Shown in pieces: positions 18,180-26,437 of a stretch of DNA of 35,067 bases. The notes below the pieces were generated by a model, which worked only from the letters and a program-made list of their open reading frames with translations, had not been told where the DNA came from and ran no database searches. Position 1 is the first letter of the stretch; each line of letters opens with the position of its first letter. The translations under genes were made by a program, and so were the position numbers. The stretch is from a candidate division CPR3 bacterium GWF2_35_18 (GTDB lineage: Bacteria; Patescibacteriota; CPR3; GWF2-35-18): contig MESW01000003.1 of the NCBI GenBank assembly GCA_001771135.1, forward strand, positions 200,719 to 235,785, written 5' to 3'.

Positions 18180-18317
18180 CTAATCTATAAAGTTTGGAAC
18201 TTCATCAGTAACAACTCCCAAATCGTCTAACATGGGTTGTATTTCATCTTGCTTTCTACTAATAAATCGATTACTAACTTCTGATTTTGATTCTGGATTT
18301 TCATATTGTTCAGACAT
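18180..18317 (-). CDS. Possible 45-aa small protein
   Basis: MSEQYENPESKSEVSNRFISRKQDEIQPMLDDLGVVTDEVPNFID between glyS and the 120-aa ORF; short, so low confidence. Confidence 0.35.
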   Translation of the reverse strand: MSEQYENPESKSEVSNRFISRKQDEIQPMLDDLGVVTDEVPNFID

Positions 18318-18331
18318 AATAACATCTTAAC

Positions 18332-19726
18332 CTATTTTAATTTCTCTGTAAAATATTGTGGTAATTCTGATATTTTAATTCTCTCTTGTTGCATATTGTC
18401 TCGATCACGAACAGTCACGGTATCGTCTTCCAGACTTTGGTAATCAACAGTCACACACCATGGTGTTCCGATTTCATCTTGACGTCGATAACGTTTTCCC
18501 ACATTTCCAATATCATCAAACATAGTATGAAAATCTAATTTTAAGTTATCAAAAATTGATTTTGCCTTGTCTACTATTTCCTGTTTATTCGCCATCAGAG
18601 GAAAAACTGCCACTTTAACCGGAGCTAATTTAGGATGAAACTTCAAAACTACCCGTTTATTTTCTGGTTCTTCATGATAAGCATCGAGCAATGCAAACAG
18701 TGTCATTCTATCAGCTCCAGCTGAGGTCTCAATAATCCAAGGGATATATTTATCTTTTGTTTCGTTATTAGTATATAGTAAGTCAACTCCACTAAATTTT
18801 GAATGCCTCGAAAGATCCCAATCACTCCGATTATGGATTCCTTCAAATTCTTTCCAGGAAAATGGCGAGTTATACTCAATATCGGTTGCCGCCTTGGCAT
18901 AATGGGCTCTTTCCTCAGGTTCATGATCTCGAAAGCGCAAATTTTCCTTTTTGAAACCCAAACTTAAATACCATTTCATCCGTTCCTCTTTCCAATAAGT
19001 AAACCATTTTTCAGATTCCTTAAGATCAGCTTTGATAAACCATTGCATCTCCATTTGCTCGAATTCTCGTGTGCGAAAGGTAAAATTTCCCGGGGTAATT
19101 TCGTTACGGAAAGCCTTTCCAATTTGGGCAATTCCAAAGGGAATCTTCTTCCACATTGAATCCAAAACATTTTTATAGTTAAGGTAAATTCCCTGGCAGG
19201 TTTCTCCGCGCAGATATGTAGCATCTTTCTCTCCCTCAACCGTTCCGAGATAGGTTTTCATGAGCAGATTAAACTGCTTTGGCGTATCAACGTGAGTATT
19301 TATAGCATAACCGCAATCGGGACAAACTTTATCCGCATTTTTAATATATTCTTTATTTTTATCTGTTAAACTCTGCTTTGATAACATCTTACTTTTTTGT
19401 TTATCTGAAATATTTTCCAGATTATCTGCGCGAAATCGTTTATGACAACTGCGACACTCAATAAGAGGATCCGTAAAAGCAGTCACATGTCCTGAAGCTT
19501 CCCAAACTTTTGGATGGGTGATAATTGCTGAATCAAGACCGACAATTTCATCATGCTTATACACCATCTCCTGCCACCAAAGCTTCTTAATATTGTTTTT
19601 AAGCTCCACCCCAAGAGGACCATAATCATAAAATCCCGCAATTCCGCCATAGATCTCTGATCCGGGAAAAATAAATCCTCGACGTTTCGCAAGCGACGTA
19701 ATTTTTGACATTAAATCTTCAATCAT
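18332..19726 (-). CDS. glyS: Glycyl-tRNA synthetase, single-chain (archaeal/eukaryal-type)
   Basis: GGIAGFYDYGPLGVELKNNIKKLWW, RGETCQGIYLNYKNV, FGIAQIGKAFRNEITPGNFTFRTREFEQMEMQWF, IETSAGADRMTLFALLDAY. Confidence 0.96.
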   Translation of the reverse strand: MIEDLMSKITSLAKRRGFIFPGSEIYGGIAGFYDYGPLGVELKNNIKKLWWQEMVYKHDEIVGLDSAIITHPKVWEASGHVTAFTDPLIECRSCHKRFRADNLENISDKQKSKMLSKQSLTDKNKEYIKNADKVCPDCGYAINTHVDTPKQFNLLMKTYLGTVEGEKDATYLRGETCQGIYLNYKNVLDSMWKKIPFGIAQIGKAFRNEITPGNFTFRTREFEQMEMQWFIKADLKESEKWFTYWKEERMKWYLSLGFKKENLRFRDHEPEERAHYAKAATDIEYNSPFSWKEFEGIHNRSDWDLSRHSKFSGVDLLYTNNETKDKYIPWIIETSAGADRMTLFALLDAYHEEPENKRVVLKFHPKLAPVKVAVFPLMANKQEIVDKAKSIFDNLKLDFHTMFDDIGNVGKRYRRQDEIGTPWCVTVDYQSLEDDTVTVRDRDNMQQERIKISELPQYFTEKLK

Positions 19727-19755
19727 TTTTTCCTCCGTTAATACTAATTACTGAA

Positions 19756-19840
19756 CTACCGCGGACTAAAGTCCGTAGTATCTCTTACTTAGAGCAAGTT
19801 CGTTCACTTGGTTTCATCCACCCCGCCAAAGGCGGGGTGG
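19756..19840 (-). repeat. Cluster of three palindromes (REP/MITE-like) in the glyS leader
   Basis: CCACCCCGCC-AAA-GGCGGGGTGG (19818-19840), CAAGT-N6-ACTTG (19795-19810), CTAC-CGC-GGACT-AA-AGTCC-GTAG (19756-19778). Confidence 0.6.
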
Positions 19841-19856
19841 TATTCACTAAGATGAA

Positions 19857-20080
19857 TAAAAAAATCCCTCACAGCTTACTCAAAAATAAGTAAACCGTAG
19901 GGATTCCAATGTGGAACGATTCCACCCTACTTCTCCAGAAATATTACTGGAACTCTTAATTTCTTTTTTTTCAACTCTCAAGACGCCATTCTAGTCATTT
20001 TCTTTGCGAAACTTTCACCCTCATCTTCGCTCTCTAGAAAAAGAAAATTAACTAAAAATTCTCGATCATCGTTGAAAATA
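19857..20080 (-). promoter_or_regulatory. T-box riboswitch, glycine-specific (glyS leader)
   Basis: Minus strand: T-box AGGGTGGAATCG (19928-19917); antiterminator closing TAGGG/CCCTA; Stem I with AGAGAG and GGTGAAAG; specifier region AGAATGGCGTCTTGAGAG with GGC (19987-19985); Stem III TCCAG/CTGGA; terminator AATCCCT...AGGGATTTTTTT (19905-19857). Confidence 0.9.
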
Positions 20081-20091
20081 TTATTGTTTTA

Positions 20092-20121
20092 GGTATACCA
20101 AAATAACTAAGTATTTGTCAA
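20092..20121 (-). promoter_or_regulatory. Promoter of the T-box/glyS unit
   Basis: TTGACA (20121-20116)-N18-TATACC (20097-20092) with extended -10 TGG; immediately after the SpoIIM-like stop codon. Confidence 0.65.
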
Positions 20122-20718
20122 TTAAAAAAGCATCGCTAATTTACCAGACACAAAAACTTCTATACAGGCTGCAATAAAAAGTAACAAAAACATTATCGGG
20201 ACAAACTTTAATAAATTTTTAAAATTGCTCCAAAAAACCAGACCTCTTTTCCCTTTACTTGAATCTAGAATCCAATCTAAACCAAGACGAAACCCCCAAG
20301 CTCCACTTAAGATAATGGCTGGAATTTCTACAATTCCATGTGGTAAAACGGTTGCCATTACGACTAAAAACTGACCAGATAAGATTACTCCACCTACCAC
20401 AACTCCCAAAATAAATCCGTTGAAAAACAAACCTGTTAATGTCAAAAATCCAAAAAATATTCCTCCGAAAGAAAAAACTAAAGCAGCTTTGAAATTACGC
20501 GTAAAAATAAGATACACTGACTGTATATCGTTTTGAGAAGCAAGACTTTCTATCTCTTTACTCAAAACCTGCTGGAAAAATTTTATGATAATAGTTAATA
20601 TTTGAGGGAAAATTAATACAATTACAAATCCCAAAAGAAAACCAATTCCAAAAACACTGCTCGAAATTAATAACCATTTCTTATTATTTTTTAAGTAAAG
20701 TTTGATTTTTTCAATCAT
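20122..20718 (-). CDS. SpoIIM-like (stage II sporulation protein M family) membrane protein
   Basis: Hydrophobic helices; NFKAALVFSFGGIFFGFLTLTGLFFNGFILGVV...LPHGIVEIPAIILSGAWGFRLG matches the SpoIIM/DUF95 pattern. Confidence 0.85.
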   Translation of the reverse strand: MIEKIKLYLKNNKKWLLISSSVFGIGFLLGFVIVLIFPQILTIIIKFFQQVLSKEIESLASQNDIQSVYLIFTRNFKAALVFSFGGIFFGFLTLTGLFFNGFILGVVVGGVILSGQFLVVMATVLPHGIVEIPAIILSGAWGFRLGLDWILDSSKGKRGLVFWSNFKNLLKFVPIMFLLLFIAACIEVFVSGKLAMLF

Positions 20719-21394
20719 CGTAATTCCTCATTTCATCAACATCTTTAATTAGTTTAATGCTTCTAATCTGACTTTCCAAAACATCTGCTGTGTATTTATC
20801 AATAATATCCTTAATCCTTGATGATATTACATCTTCTGTAGCTATCTTCTGAATATTACTTAGTGGCAATACTCTTAAAATCTTTAACCTTCTTTCATCA
20901 TCTACTGAGAGTTTATATAATTTTGTAATTTCACGCTCATCCCAAAATCCAAGTACGTGTAACAATTTTATATTGAAAGAACCAATAAGTAAATTGATCT
21001 TCTCCCAATTATCTTTTTTCCAAAAATCCATCAGAGTTAGAACCTCGGTTAACAGTTTAAATATTCGCGGATTATTCTCAGAAACAGTAAGTCTGTCAAC
21101 AATTTCTAAGACTTGAAAAGAGTAAATACTTTTGTGAAGATCTTCTTTCAAAGATTGAAATGTTTTTTTTAACTCTACTTCAGAAATAAGATCTAAATTT
21201 CTTCCTTCTGCCAGAAAAAAACTACACCAATTAAGTAACTCCAAACTACCACTTTTTCTGGAAATTATCCGACGAGCGCCTTTTGCGACAGCCCTAATTT
21301 TCCCATAGTGTTTGGAAAAAATAGTAATAATATAATCTGCTTCTTGAATCTTTTGTTTTTTGAGAATAATACCTTCAGTTTTGTATGTAGCCAC
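20711..21394 (-). CDS. recO: DNA repair protein RecO
   Basis: TYKTEGIILKKQKIQEADYIITIFSKHYGKIRAVAKGARR...LELLNWCSFFLAEGRNLDLISEVE. GTG at 21394 (VATYKTEG) is a more likely start than 21421, which overlaps the upstream gene. Confidence 0.9.
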   Translation of the reverse strand: MATYKTEGIILKKQKIQEADYIITIFSKHYGKIRAVAKGARRIISRKSGSLELLNWCSFFLAEGRNLDLISEVELKKTFQSLKEDLHKSIYSFQVLEIVDRLTVSENNPRIFKLLTEVLTLMDFWKKDNWEKINLLIGSFNIKLLHVLGFWDEREITKLYKLSVDDERRLKILRVLPLSNIQKIATEDVISSRIKDIIDKYTADVLESQIRSIKLIKDVDEMRNYDD

Positions 21395-21398
21395 CGAT

Positions 21399-23363
21399 TT
21401 ATAATTCCCAAGTAAATTCACTGTCTGTTAGTAGTTCGTAGTCTGCTTTCACTTCTCCATTTATTTCAATTGTATACTGTGGTCTTTTTAAATCTGGCTG
21501 AGGCTGTCCGAGTCCAGGTTGTTTCTGTACCAACAGCTTATATTCTTTCGTGCCAAATAAACCAGTACCAGTAACTTTAAAAGGAAGGGTGTAGGTAAAC
21601 TTGATCGTTTTTGATGATAAAGGTATTGTTCTACTATAATTGGAAAAAACTGTTTTACCTAAATCTTCAGAAGTTGTCTTTGCTTTTTCATCATCGCCAC
21701 CTTCAATACTATTCAAGGTTGATCCCAGAGGAACATATATCCGAGTGTATACTCGAGTAGTTGAATTTAACCAACCGTCATAAGCTCCTCTATTATTGTA
21801 AGTAATTGAAACTTCCTTAGTAACCGTTCCATCATCAGCAATATTAATTTTCTGATCTACATTTCTTTCCAACCAATAATCTGATTTCAATCCTCCTAAA
21901 TTGGCATCGGAAACATGCAAGTAATCACCGTCAAATTCTTTTATCCGTCCGGCAAAATTGTATTCCTCGGCAAAACTCTGCAAAGTAGTATCATGAAAAT
22001 AAAAAAGCATATGTTTCCGTGAAATCTCCGTAAATGCTTTATCTATAAGAGATCTCCACTGATCTTTTTTGGCCGCAAAAACGCGATCGACCATTTCTCC
22101 CATAAGATCACCCAGCAAATTTTTACGATAAGGTCCTTGTAAAACTTTCTCTGAATAAAGCTCAAGTTCATAAACAACATTCGAAGCCTCAAAAGTTTCG
22201 CCATACTGTGGTAATTCAATTGGTCCTAAAACTTCCATAAACGCACGCACAAACTCAGTATCAACTCCAATTATTCCGGATATTTCAGGCACGTCGGCTA
22301 ATTTATTCCAATATATCTCAAAAGTTTCCATAGAAACTTTAAAATCTGGAGACCAATTTGAGTCTCTCATATATAAACCTGGAACCAGATAATCTTTAAT
22401 TGCTTGCGGCGCTTCCATATAGCTTTGATCTTTATCGATGTTATAAATATCTTCACTTTTCACTATTTTAAATCTTCCTTTATCCATCGAGATGATTGCA
22501 TAAGCAGTAATAAATCCTCCGGTGGGACGAAGCTCTTTATCGTTTTGAAATAGGACTAAATAATTCTTTGTTTCCGGTTCTCCTAGAGCTTCAGGAAGTT
22601 TTTCTAGAATTGGACGAACATCATGAGAAACTTTTTTGGCTGAAGTAGTTAAGTTTTTGATTTCAGTAATTTTTTCTTGAACATCATACCCAAGAATACT
22701 TTTTGGATAATCCTCAGGATTAACCTCTTGTAAATCAGACTCTAAGTTATCAATTTCTTCTAAAGCCGCGTCTAAAGAAGGAAGTAACTGTGGCATAGCT
22801 TGAACTAGCTCTTCCAGCTTTTGATCGGCATTGATTTCTTCTTCATTAGCTTTATCTGAAGTGAAACCGAAAATATTGGAAAAAGGCTCAATTCCTTGAA
22901 TAACTAAATCAGAGGCAATTACTCCATGATTAGCAGCAGAAAAAACAGCGCTTCCATCTTTATAATATTTACTTAAAAACGGTGTATATTTTAGAACTCC
23001 GAGTCGTTCATAATCTTTTTCAACAACTAGCAGTTCTGATTTTATTTCACCTAAACTCTGTTCTGCTTTCGTCAAGTTCTGTTCCGATAAAGATAGCTTC
23101 AATTCGTTTGCTGTAGCATACAACTTTAAAGAATCTTTATATAAAGTATATCCCGGACGAATGAGAATAAAATAGCCAATCAATAAAACAACTAAAAAGA
23201 TGCCCAAAATTATTCCTAAAGTTTTCCAAAATCTCTTCTTGAAAGGTTTTTTGATTTCCTGTTTTACTCCTAAAGTAGCAGTTTCGGGGTTTGAGTTTAT
23301 TCCTTGATGATTATCTAAATTAACTTCTTCGTTTGGTATTTTTTCATTGATAAAATATTCCAT
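21399..23363 (-). CDS. DUF4012-domain membrane-anchored protein
   Basis: Single N-terminal TM; NYLVLFQNDKELRPTGGFITAYAIISMDKGRFKIVKSEDIYNID typical of DUF4012. Confidence 0.88.
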   Translation of the reverse strand: MEYFINEKIPNEEVNLDNHQGINSNPETATLGVKQEIKKPFKKRFWKTLGIILGIFLVVLLIGYFILIRPGYTLYKDSLKLYATANELKLSLSEQNLTKAEQSLGEIKSELLVVEKDYERLGVLKYTPFLSKYYKDGSAVFSAANHGVIASDLVIQGIEPFSNIFGFTSDKANEEEINADQKLEELVQAMPQLLPSLDAALEEIDNLESDLQEVNPEDYPKSILGYDVQEKITEIKNLTTSAKKVSHDVRPILEKLPEALGEPETKNYLVLFQNDKELRPTGGFITAYAIISMDKGRFKIVKSEDIYNIDKDQSYMEAPQAIKDYLVPGLYMRDSNWSPDFKVSMETFEIYWNKLADVPEISGIIGVDTEFVRAFMEVLGPIELPQYGETFEASNVVYELELYSEKVLQGPYRKNLLGDLMGEMVDRVFAAKKDQWRSLIDKAFTEISRKHMLFYFHDTTLQSFAEEYNFAGRIKEFDGDYLHVSDANLGGLKSDYWLERNVDQKINIADDGTVTKEVSITYNNRGAYDGWLNSTTRVYTRIYVPLGSTLNSIEGGDDEKAKTTSEDLGKTVFSNYSRTIPLSSKTIKFTYTLPFKVTGTGLFGTKEYKLLVQKQPGLGQPQPDLKRPQYTIEINGEVKADYELLTDSEFTWEL

Positions 23364-23402
23364 AGTTCTTTCTCCTTACTAGAAACGATTTTTAATTGTT
23401 TA

Positions 23403-24026
23403 TTAAACTGCTCCGCGGCCTTTCAAAACAGCCATAGGAGTTTTAATTATCATAACTAAATCATACAGAATCGAACGCCTATTGGCATAATAAGCATCCA
23501 TCCTAACTCTTTGGTCAAAATTAATCTCGGACCGACCAGAGACTTGCCATGGTCCAGTTATTCCCGGTTTTACTTTCAGTAAATCTTGCACATAATGTTC
23601 AGCTTCTGGATATTTCCGTAATTGTTCTTCAAGTTCATCCGGTTTATACGCTCGTGGCCCAACGACACTCATCTCACCTTTTAGTACGTTTACAAATTGT
23701 GGAAACTCATCAAGTGAGGTTTTTCTTATAAATCTGCCTATTTTAGTCACACGCGGATCATCAAATATCTTGTAGCTATTTTTCTTATATTCAGCTAAAA
23801 GTTTTTTATTTTGGTAAAGAATTTTCTCCGCATTTAAAACCATAGATCGAAACTTATAAAAATTAAATATTTTACCGTTTTTACCAACTCTTTTCTGTAC
23901 AAAAATCACAGGGCCTGGAGAGCTTACATATATCAAAATCGCGACTATAAACAAAACTGGTAAGATTACTAGTAAAATAGTGATTGAAACCATAACATCT
24001 ATAATTCGTTTCAGAATAAAATACAC
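23403..24026 (-). CDS. Undecaprenyl-phosphate sugar phosphotransferase (bacterial sugar transferase, short form)
   Basis: KRIIDVMVSITILLVILPVLF, GPVIFVQKRVGKNGKIFNFYKFRSM, TSLDEFPQFVNVLKGEMSVVGPR, KPGITGPWQVSGRSEINFDQRV. Confidence 0.93.
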   Translation of the reverse strand: MYFILKRIIDVMVSITILLVILPVLFIVAILIYVSSPGPVIFVQKRVGKNGKIFNFYKFRSMVLNAEKILYQNKKLLAEYKKNSYKIFDDPRVTKIGRFIRKTSLDEFPQFVNVLKGEMSVVGPRAYKPDELEEQLRKYPEAEHYVQDLLKVKPGITGPWQVSGRSEINFDQRVRMDAYYANRRSILYDLVMIIKTPMAVLKGRGAV

Positions 24027-24052
24027 GACTATAAAAGCACAAAGCTACAGTT

Positions 24053-25183
24053 CTAAATTATAGCTTTGAACTTCCTTTCATACTCATTAAAAACAAAAGA
24101 TTTAATCTTACTTAAAAACACCTCTTCCGAAAAACTTGCGGCGTTTTTAATACAGTCCTTATTAGAAAACTTCCCCAAATCAAAATTTGTTACAGCTTTT
24201 ATCATATCAGATACTTCTTGCTTCTCAAAAAAGATTCCCGTTTTACCTTCAATCACAGTGTCCAGTAAACCGCCTTTTTTATAACCAATTACTGGTTTTC
24301 CCGCGGCCTGAGCTTCAAGAGCGGTAATTCCGAAATCTTCTTCTTGAGGATACAGAAACGCTAGACAGTTTTGGTAATAAGAGATCATTTCCGAGTCACT
24401 TAAACGACCTTTAAAGATAATATTCGGGGAAGCTATCTTCTGATACGTTTCTTTCATTGGACCAGAACCAATTATAATAAGTTTCTTATCTGGTATTTTA
24501 TTAAATGCTTCGATGGCAAGATCAACACGTTTGTGGCCTCCAAGTCGAGAAACGATTAGGAAATAATCTGTCTCTGAAGGTTTTAGTAATTTTTCTTTGA
24601 ATTTTTTTATGTTTACAGGAGGATGTATCACCACTGATTCTCGATGATAAACATTTTTAATTTTCTTTCTGATCGCTTCGGAAATCGCAACATATGAATC
24701 GACTCTTGTTGATGCTACTAAATCCCACATTCTTAAATATGAAATAACCGGCTTCAAAATAATTCTATGTGATTTTTTCACCTTATCATGATGAGCCACA
24801 TACTCATCAAAGTTCCATAGATGTCGAGGCGGAGTACAGCAGTATGATATATGCAAGGTCTCTGGTTTAGTAATCACTGCTTTTGAGGCATAACTGTTTA
24901 TCGAAAAAACTACTTCAAAATCATCAAAAATGAAGTTTTCAAATGCCATAGGGTAGATTGGTAAATAGTAACTGTTTGCCCATCTATTTTTGAATGGAAA
25001 TTTTTGCATGAATGAGGTAACAATCGGATTCTTCTGTAATTTAAATCCCTGTTTGTCTAATTTTGATTTATTCAAGATAGACGTATAAACAGGCGCTTCT
25101 GGCCAAATTTTAGTCACAGATTCGAGAGTTCGTTCTGCCCCACCGTATTGAGTTAAATAATCATGAACTAAAGCAATTTTCAC
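24053..25183 (-). CDS. Glycosyltransferase family 4
   Basis: MKIALVHDYLTQYGGAERTLE; VSRLGGHKRVDLAIEAFNKIPDKKLIIIGSGP; DFGITALEAQAAGKPVIGYKKGG. Confidence 0.92.
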   Translation of the reverse strand: MKIALVHDYLTQYGGAERTLESVTKIWPEAPVYTSILNKSKLDKQGFKLQKNPIVTSFMQKFPFKNRWANSYYLPIYPMAFENFIFDDFEVVFSINSYASKAVITKPETLHISYCCTPPRHLWNFDEYVAHHDKVKKSHRIILKPVISYLRMWDLVASTRVDSYVAISEAIRKKIKNVYHRESVVIHPPVNIKKFKEKLLKPSETDYFLIVSRLGGHKRVDLAIEAFNKIPDKKLIIIGSGPMKETYQKIASPNIIFKGRLSDSEMISYYQNCLAFLYPQEEDFGITALEAQAAGKPVIGYKKGGLLDTVIEGKTGIFFEKQEVSDMIKAVTNFDLGKFSNKDCIKNAASFSEEVFLSKIKSFVFNEYERKFKAII

Positions 25184-25201
25184 TTTTTAATCTCCTCATT
25201 T

Positions 25202-25247
25202 ACTCATCTTCACCTTATTTATATTAATTGTAGATGAGTATTAACAA
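25202..25247 (-). promoter_or_regulatory. Putative promoter with inverted repeat ACTCATCT-N22-AGATGAGT
   Basis: TTGTTA (25247-25242)-N18-TATAAA (25223-25218); arms 25202-25209 and 25232-25239; same arms and geometry as at 2292-2335. Confidence 0.5.
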
Positions 25248-25267
25248 AATTAACAATATTTTAAATT

Positions 25268-26437
25268 TCAATTTGAATTAATTTGGGCATATACTTTTAA
25301 TATATCAGTTGCCATTTTTGCCCAAGAATATCTTTGTACCTGCTTCTTTCCTCTTTCAACCTGCTTTTTTCTAATTTTAGAATTCTGAATTTTAATTATC
25401 TGGTTTGTTATTTCTGCAGTTTTTTCAGGATCAAAATATAAAGATGCTTCTCCATAAACCTCCGGTAAACAGGTTTTGTTAGAACAGATAACCGGACAGG
25501 AAGCCGCCATAGCCTCTAAACCAGTAATTCCAAAACCTTCGGCTAATGTAGCTGTAATATAGGCTAAGGCGTTCTGATATAAAATAGATAACTCCGAATC
25601 TGGGACAAATCCTAACATAAAAACTGTATCTTCTAAATTCATTTCTCGGATTTTTTCTTTCAAACGATCGTAAAAAACTGATCGCGAACAAACCAAGGCT
25701 AATTTTAAATTATCAAATTGAAGATATTTTTTGTTATTTGATTTCAGGTGTGCAAAAACTTCAAGAAGTTTTTGCACATTTTTGTAGGGATAAACATTCC
25801 CAACATATAAAAGGTATTTCTCCTTTTGAAGCCGATATTTTTCTAAAACTTCATTTTGAATTCTTCCTCCTAAATTCTGAATTCTGAAGCTATCTTCAGC
25901 TCCTTCATAAATTGCCGTAATCTTTCCTTCGGCTAAAACATAGTTTTTAATTAGCTCTTTTTTCACATAATGAGTAGGCGTAATAATCCTCTGTGATTTT
26001 GTTAGTGCCTTTTTCAAAACGTAATCATAACCCCAATGTTTAAGTTTGTAGATGAAGGTATTTCGTGTACTTGATCCTTTATTATAAAATTCGTTTTTAA
26101 TAAGATCATGAATCGTCACCACAAATTTTCCAGAATAAAGAACAGGATAGCTAAAGTGCGGAAAATGAACTAAATCAAAATGGTACTTATTTAGTTCTAG
26201 GAAGTCGAATAACTGAGATTTGATCGAGTATGGATGATGCTTCAAAATAGTTTTAGAGAAATTTTTTCCTTGAGGAATATAATCGTTATAATTCTCATCC
26301 TGTAAAAAAACAACATATTGATTCTCGAAATCAATCTTTTCAAGCTCGGTAATCAAATTTTTGACGTAACGCCCAAGTCCGGCATGTTTTAAGCCATAAA
26401 AACGCGCATCAATTCCAATCTTCATTACTCTTTTCAT
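25268..26437 (-). CDS. Glycosyltransferase family 4
   Basis: GIDARFYGLKHAGLGRYVKNLITEL; YLLYVGNVYPYKNVQKLLEVFAHL; EGFGITGLEAMAASCPVICSNKTCLPEVYGEASLYFDP. Start may be the internal ATG (MKIGIDARF). Confidence 0.93.
   Translation of the reverse strand: MKRVMKIGIDARFYGLKHAGLGRYVKNLITELEKIDFENQYVVFLQDENYNDYIPQGKNFSKTILKHHPYSIKSQLFDFLELNKYHFDLVHFPHFSYPVLYSGKFVVTIHDLIKNEFYNKGSSTRNTFIYKLKHWGYDYVLKKALTKSQRIITPTHYVKKELIKNYVLAEGKITAIYEGAEDSFRIQNLGGRIQNEVLEKYRLQKEKYLLYVGNVYPYKNVQKLLEVFAHLKSNNKKYLQFDNLKLALVCSRSVFYDRLKEKIREMNLEDTVFMLGFVPDSELSILYQNALAYITATLAEGFGITGLEAMAASCPVICSNKTCLPEVYGEASLYFDPEKTAEITNQIIKIQNSKIRKKQVERGKKQVQRYSWAKMATDILKVYAQINSN
25749..25778. repeat. 30-bp palindrome inside GT4 CDS (14-bp perfect arms, 2-nt loop)
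   Basis: TGTGCAAAAACTTC-AA-GAAGTTTTTGCACA read directly. Confidence 0.9.

Noticed and set aside
20122-20718. SpoIIM-like and CotH-like genes as evidence for sporulation
   Set aside because: Both families are widespread outside spore formers and no other sporulation genes are present here.
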